Assembly (NCBI RefSeq): GCF_001602625.1
Contig: NZ_LECR01000067.1
Location: 1 to 6,730, forward strand
Reading direction: 5' to 3'
Source of the DNA: Sodalis-like endosymbiont of Proechinophthirus fluctus
GTDB taxonomy: Bacteria > Pseudomonadota > Gammaproteobacteria > Enterobacterales > Enterobacteriaceae
Length of the DNA stretch: 6,730 nucleotides
A program made the position numbers and the translations under genes. This document shows, one piece after another, positions 5,257-6,730 of the stretch. The stretch's first letter is position 1. Each line of letters begins with the position of its first letter. The notes beneath the pieces are model-generated. The model ran no database searches, was not told the DNA's origin, and saw only the letters and a program-made list of their open reading frames with translations.

Positions 5257-6702
5257 TTATTTTTTCGCGATCGACTGTATTGCGGCTAGAGGTGCCTGAA
5301 GCGACTCCAACTGCGCGAGCGCGACTTCCATCCGCTGGTATTGCTGTTGATAAGCCCGCATTTTTGCATTAATAGTGGCCTGTGTGCGTTCCAAATACTT
5401 TTCAATTTCTTTCTTCTGCTTTCCTAGATTTTCAGTTTCATCTTTAATGATATTGCTGTTGCCGTCACCACCAATATAACCCTTAATATGGTCGGCCATG
5501 CCGATTGCCATGCCTATTTCCCCTTCAGTGCCAAGAAACAGCCGCTGTACCCCCTCCAGGTTAGTATGGATAATGTTTTTCAGCTTGGTGCTATCCGGCT
5601 CGAGCTTGCCGGTTTTGACATCGACCTTAATACCGAGATCGGCTATTGACACTATGTTGTCATCGCCATAGTTATTGGCGGCGTCACGGCGCACAAGCGC
5701 TTTTAAGTTGCTTAATAAACTATCACTGGCCAAGGGACCATTGCTCGCATCAGGTAGTGAGACATCCTCGGGATTCAGATTGGAATAATCAGTGGGTTTA
5801 AATTTACTTAAGGACGATGAATGGGTAATGAACTCGTTGAAAGCTGTGACAAATTTCTCCACTGCTTTTTGCACGGCATTTTCGTCCGGACTCAGGGTCA
5901 GTACTTCTGATTCATCGGGTTTGGACTTTTGTTTGAGCGTGAGTGTGATGCCGGTCAGGATATCATTGATGCTGTTGTTGGAGCGGATATATTCATTGCC
6001 GTCAACTAAGACTCTGGCGTCGGTTGCCTCCAGATCTTGCTTCATTTTCTCACCAGAATTGCTCGAAGCAATCTTCAGTTTTGGATTGTATCCCATAATC
6101 TCTCTTAAGGTGTCATCGCCCTCGACGGAGAGGGTCATTTCCCCGGCGCTGCCGGATTCCTCCGCCCGCAACACCAAACGCAGCGTGCCGTCATTGTCCA
6201 TATTTTTCACTTCAGCACGGACGCCGGCCTTCTGGTTATTGATGGCCTTAGCTATTCCCACCAGACTTGTTTCTTCTTGCGCAAGGGTAATACGGGATCC
6301 TTTAACCTCAACCTTACCATTCTCGCCCTTTTGACTGATTTTCAGCGTACGGGTTGCCGCGCTATTGCCCAGCGGCGTATCAATCCCTTTTTTAGTCTGA
6401 AAAGATAGGGTATGGTTTTGCGCCAGTTGATTTACATAGATATTGTGGGTGCCTGCTATGGTACCGCCGCTGGCGCTAAATGCCTTATTTTCACTGATTT
6501 TCATGGTATAAAATGCACCATCCTTCAGGGTATTGCTTTTCTCCAGCAAGGCCTGCAGGCTAGAGCGGATTTTACCCCAGGCGCTGATTTTACTCTCGGT
6601 GCTTTTTTGCTGTAACTGAATGGGTTGTAGCAACAATTGATAATGCTTGGCCTGCTTCACCATCAGCGCATCGCTGATGCCCGAAACTGATATACCCTCC
6701 AT
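5257..6702 (-). CDS. fliD: Flagellar filament cap protein FliD (HAP2)
   Basis: FliD is exported to the filament tip, where its ring folds incoming flagellin subunits into the filament. From ATG 6702 the protein has 481 residues, slightly longer than E. coli FliD (468). The N-terminal part (about 1-105) has the predicted helical leg with QPIQLQQKSTESKISAWGKI (26-45) and INVNQLAQ-like IYVNQLAQNHTL (88-99). The central part holds beta-rich head domains, and the C-terminal domain includes ADLGIKVDVKTGKLEPD (354-370) and the helical segment at about 421-470 with ERTQATINAKMRAYQQQYQRME. An in-frame TTG at 6720 would add six residues; ATG is preferred because AGGAGA lies seven bases before it. It is first in a leftward fliD-fliS unit. 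Its promoter, expected just to the right, is outside the window. Confidence 0.96.
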   Translation of the reverse strand: MEGISVSGISDALMVKQAKHYQLLLQPIQLQQKSTESKISAWGKIRSSLQALLEKSNTLKDGAFYTMKISENKAFSASGGTIAGTHNIYVNQLAQNHTLSFQTKKGIDTPLGNSAATRTLKISQKGENGKVEVKGSRITLAQEETSLVGIAKAINNQKAGVRAEVKNMDNDGTLRLVLRAEESGSAGEMTLSVEGDDTLREIMGYNPKLKIASSNSGEKMKQDLEATDARVLVDGNEYIRSNNSINDILTGITLTLKQKSKPDESEVLTLSPDENAVQKAVEKFVTAFNEFITHSSSLSKFKPTDYSNLNPEDVSLPDASNGPLASDSLLSNLKALVRRDAANNYGDDNIVSIADLGIKVDVKTGKLEPDSTKLKNIIHTNLEGVQRLFLGTEGEIGMAIGMADHIKGYIGGDGNSNIIKDETENLGKQKKEIEKYLERTQATINAKMRAYQQQYQRMEVALAQLESLQAPLAAIQSIAKK

Positions 6703-6709
6703 AGCTAAC

Positions 6710-6715
6710 TCTCCT
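6710..6715 (-). promoter_or_regulatory. Shine-Dalgarno of fliD
   Basis: AGGAGA on the minus strand, seven bases before ATG 6702. This selects the ATG over the upstream in-frame TTG at 6720, which lies beyond it. Confidence 0.75.
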
Positions 6716-6730
6716 GTCAATCACCACGTG

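Noticed and set aside
5792..6334. Plus-strand open frame of 180 codons
   Set aside because: Antisense to fliD, which is clearly real. The serine- and leucine-rich product has no recognisable motif and no ribosome site was evident.
6725..6730. CACGTG palindrome at the right edge
   Set aside because: A six-base palindrome at the window edge has no support as an operator.
1..6730. Mobile element, CRISPR array, tRNA/rRNA or novel defence system
   Set aside because: No transposase or integrase, terminal inverted repeats, regularly spaced repeats or RNA gene signatures were seen; all intact genes are flagellar.

Overview
The window is part of an enterobacterial-type flagellar gene cluster. Every gene I can identify with confidence belongs to the flagellum, and the order and orientation match the fliDST / fliE / fliFGHI block of Escherichia, Salmonella and Yersinia. 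Protein similarity to the E. coli and Salmonella homologues is residue-level in many places: FliG can be numbered exactly as in E. coli. The host is therefore almost certainly a member of Enterobacterales. Decayed gene fragments next to intact genes would suit a host-associated lineage such as Sodalis, but that genus-level guess is inference.

Layout, left to right: the first 71 codons of fliI (minus strand, cut by the window edge), then fliH, fliG and fliF, all on the minus strand and joined by 4-8 base overlaps. A 244-base divergent regulatory region follows, then fliE on the plus strand. Next come 660 bases with no intact gene (4141-4800), then fliS and fliD on the minus strand. fliE and the fliD-fliS operon therefore converge on the gene-poor segment.

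How the genes work together: FliF forms the MS ring in the inner membrane and FliG the rotor face of the switch on its cytoplasmic side. FliE links the MS ring to the rod. FliI is the export ATPase and FliH its regulator and docking subunit. FliD is the filament cap that folds exported flagellin, and FliS is the flagellin export chaperone. The divergent fliE/fliF region carries a weak match to a FlhD4C2 activator site, as expected for class II flagellar genes.

The interesting part is 4141-4800. fliT, the FliD chaperone and FlhDC antagonist that normally follows fliS, is not intact. A stop-riddled minus-strand frame at its expected place looks like its remnant. Beside it, on the plus strand, 4326-4526 shows fragments in three frames that line up in order with parts of FliE, suggesting a decayed second fliE. 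The intact fliE is markedly AT-rich (about 42% GC by hand count) compared with fliF, so one of the two fliE copies may have a different history. I see no mobile element, CRISPR array, RNA gene or clearly novel system.
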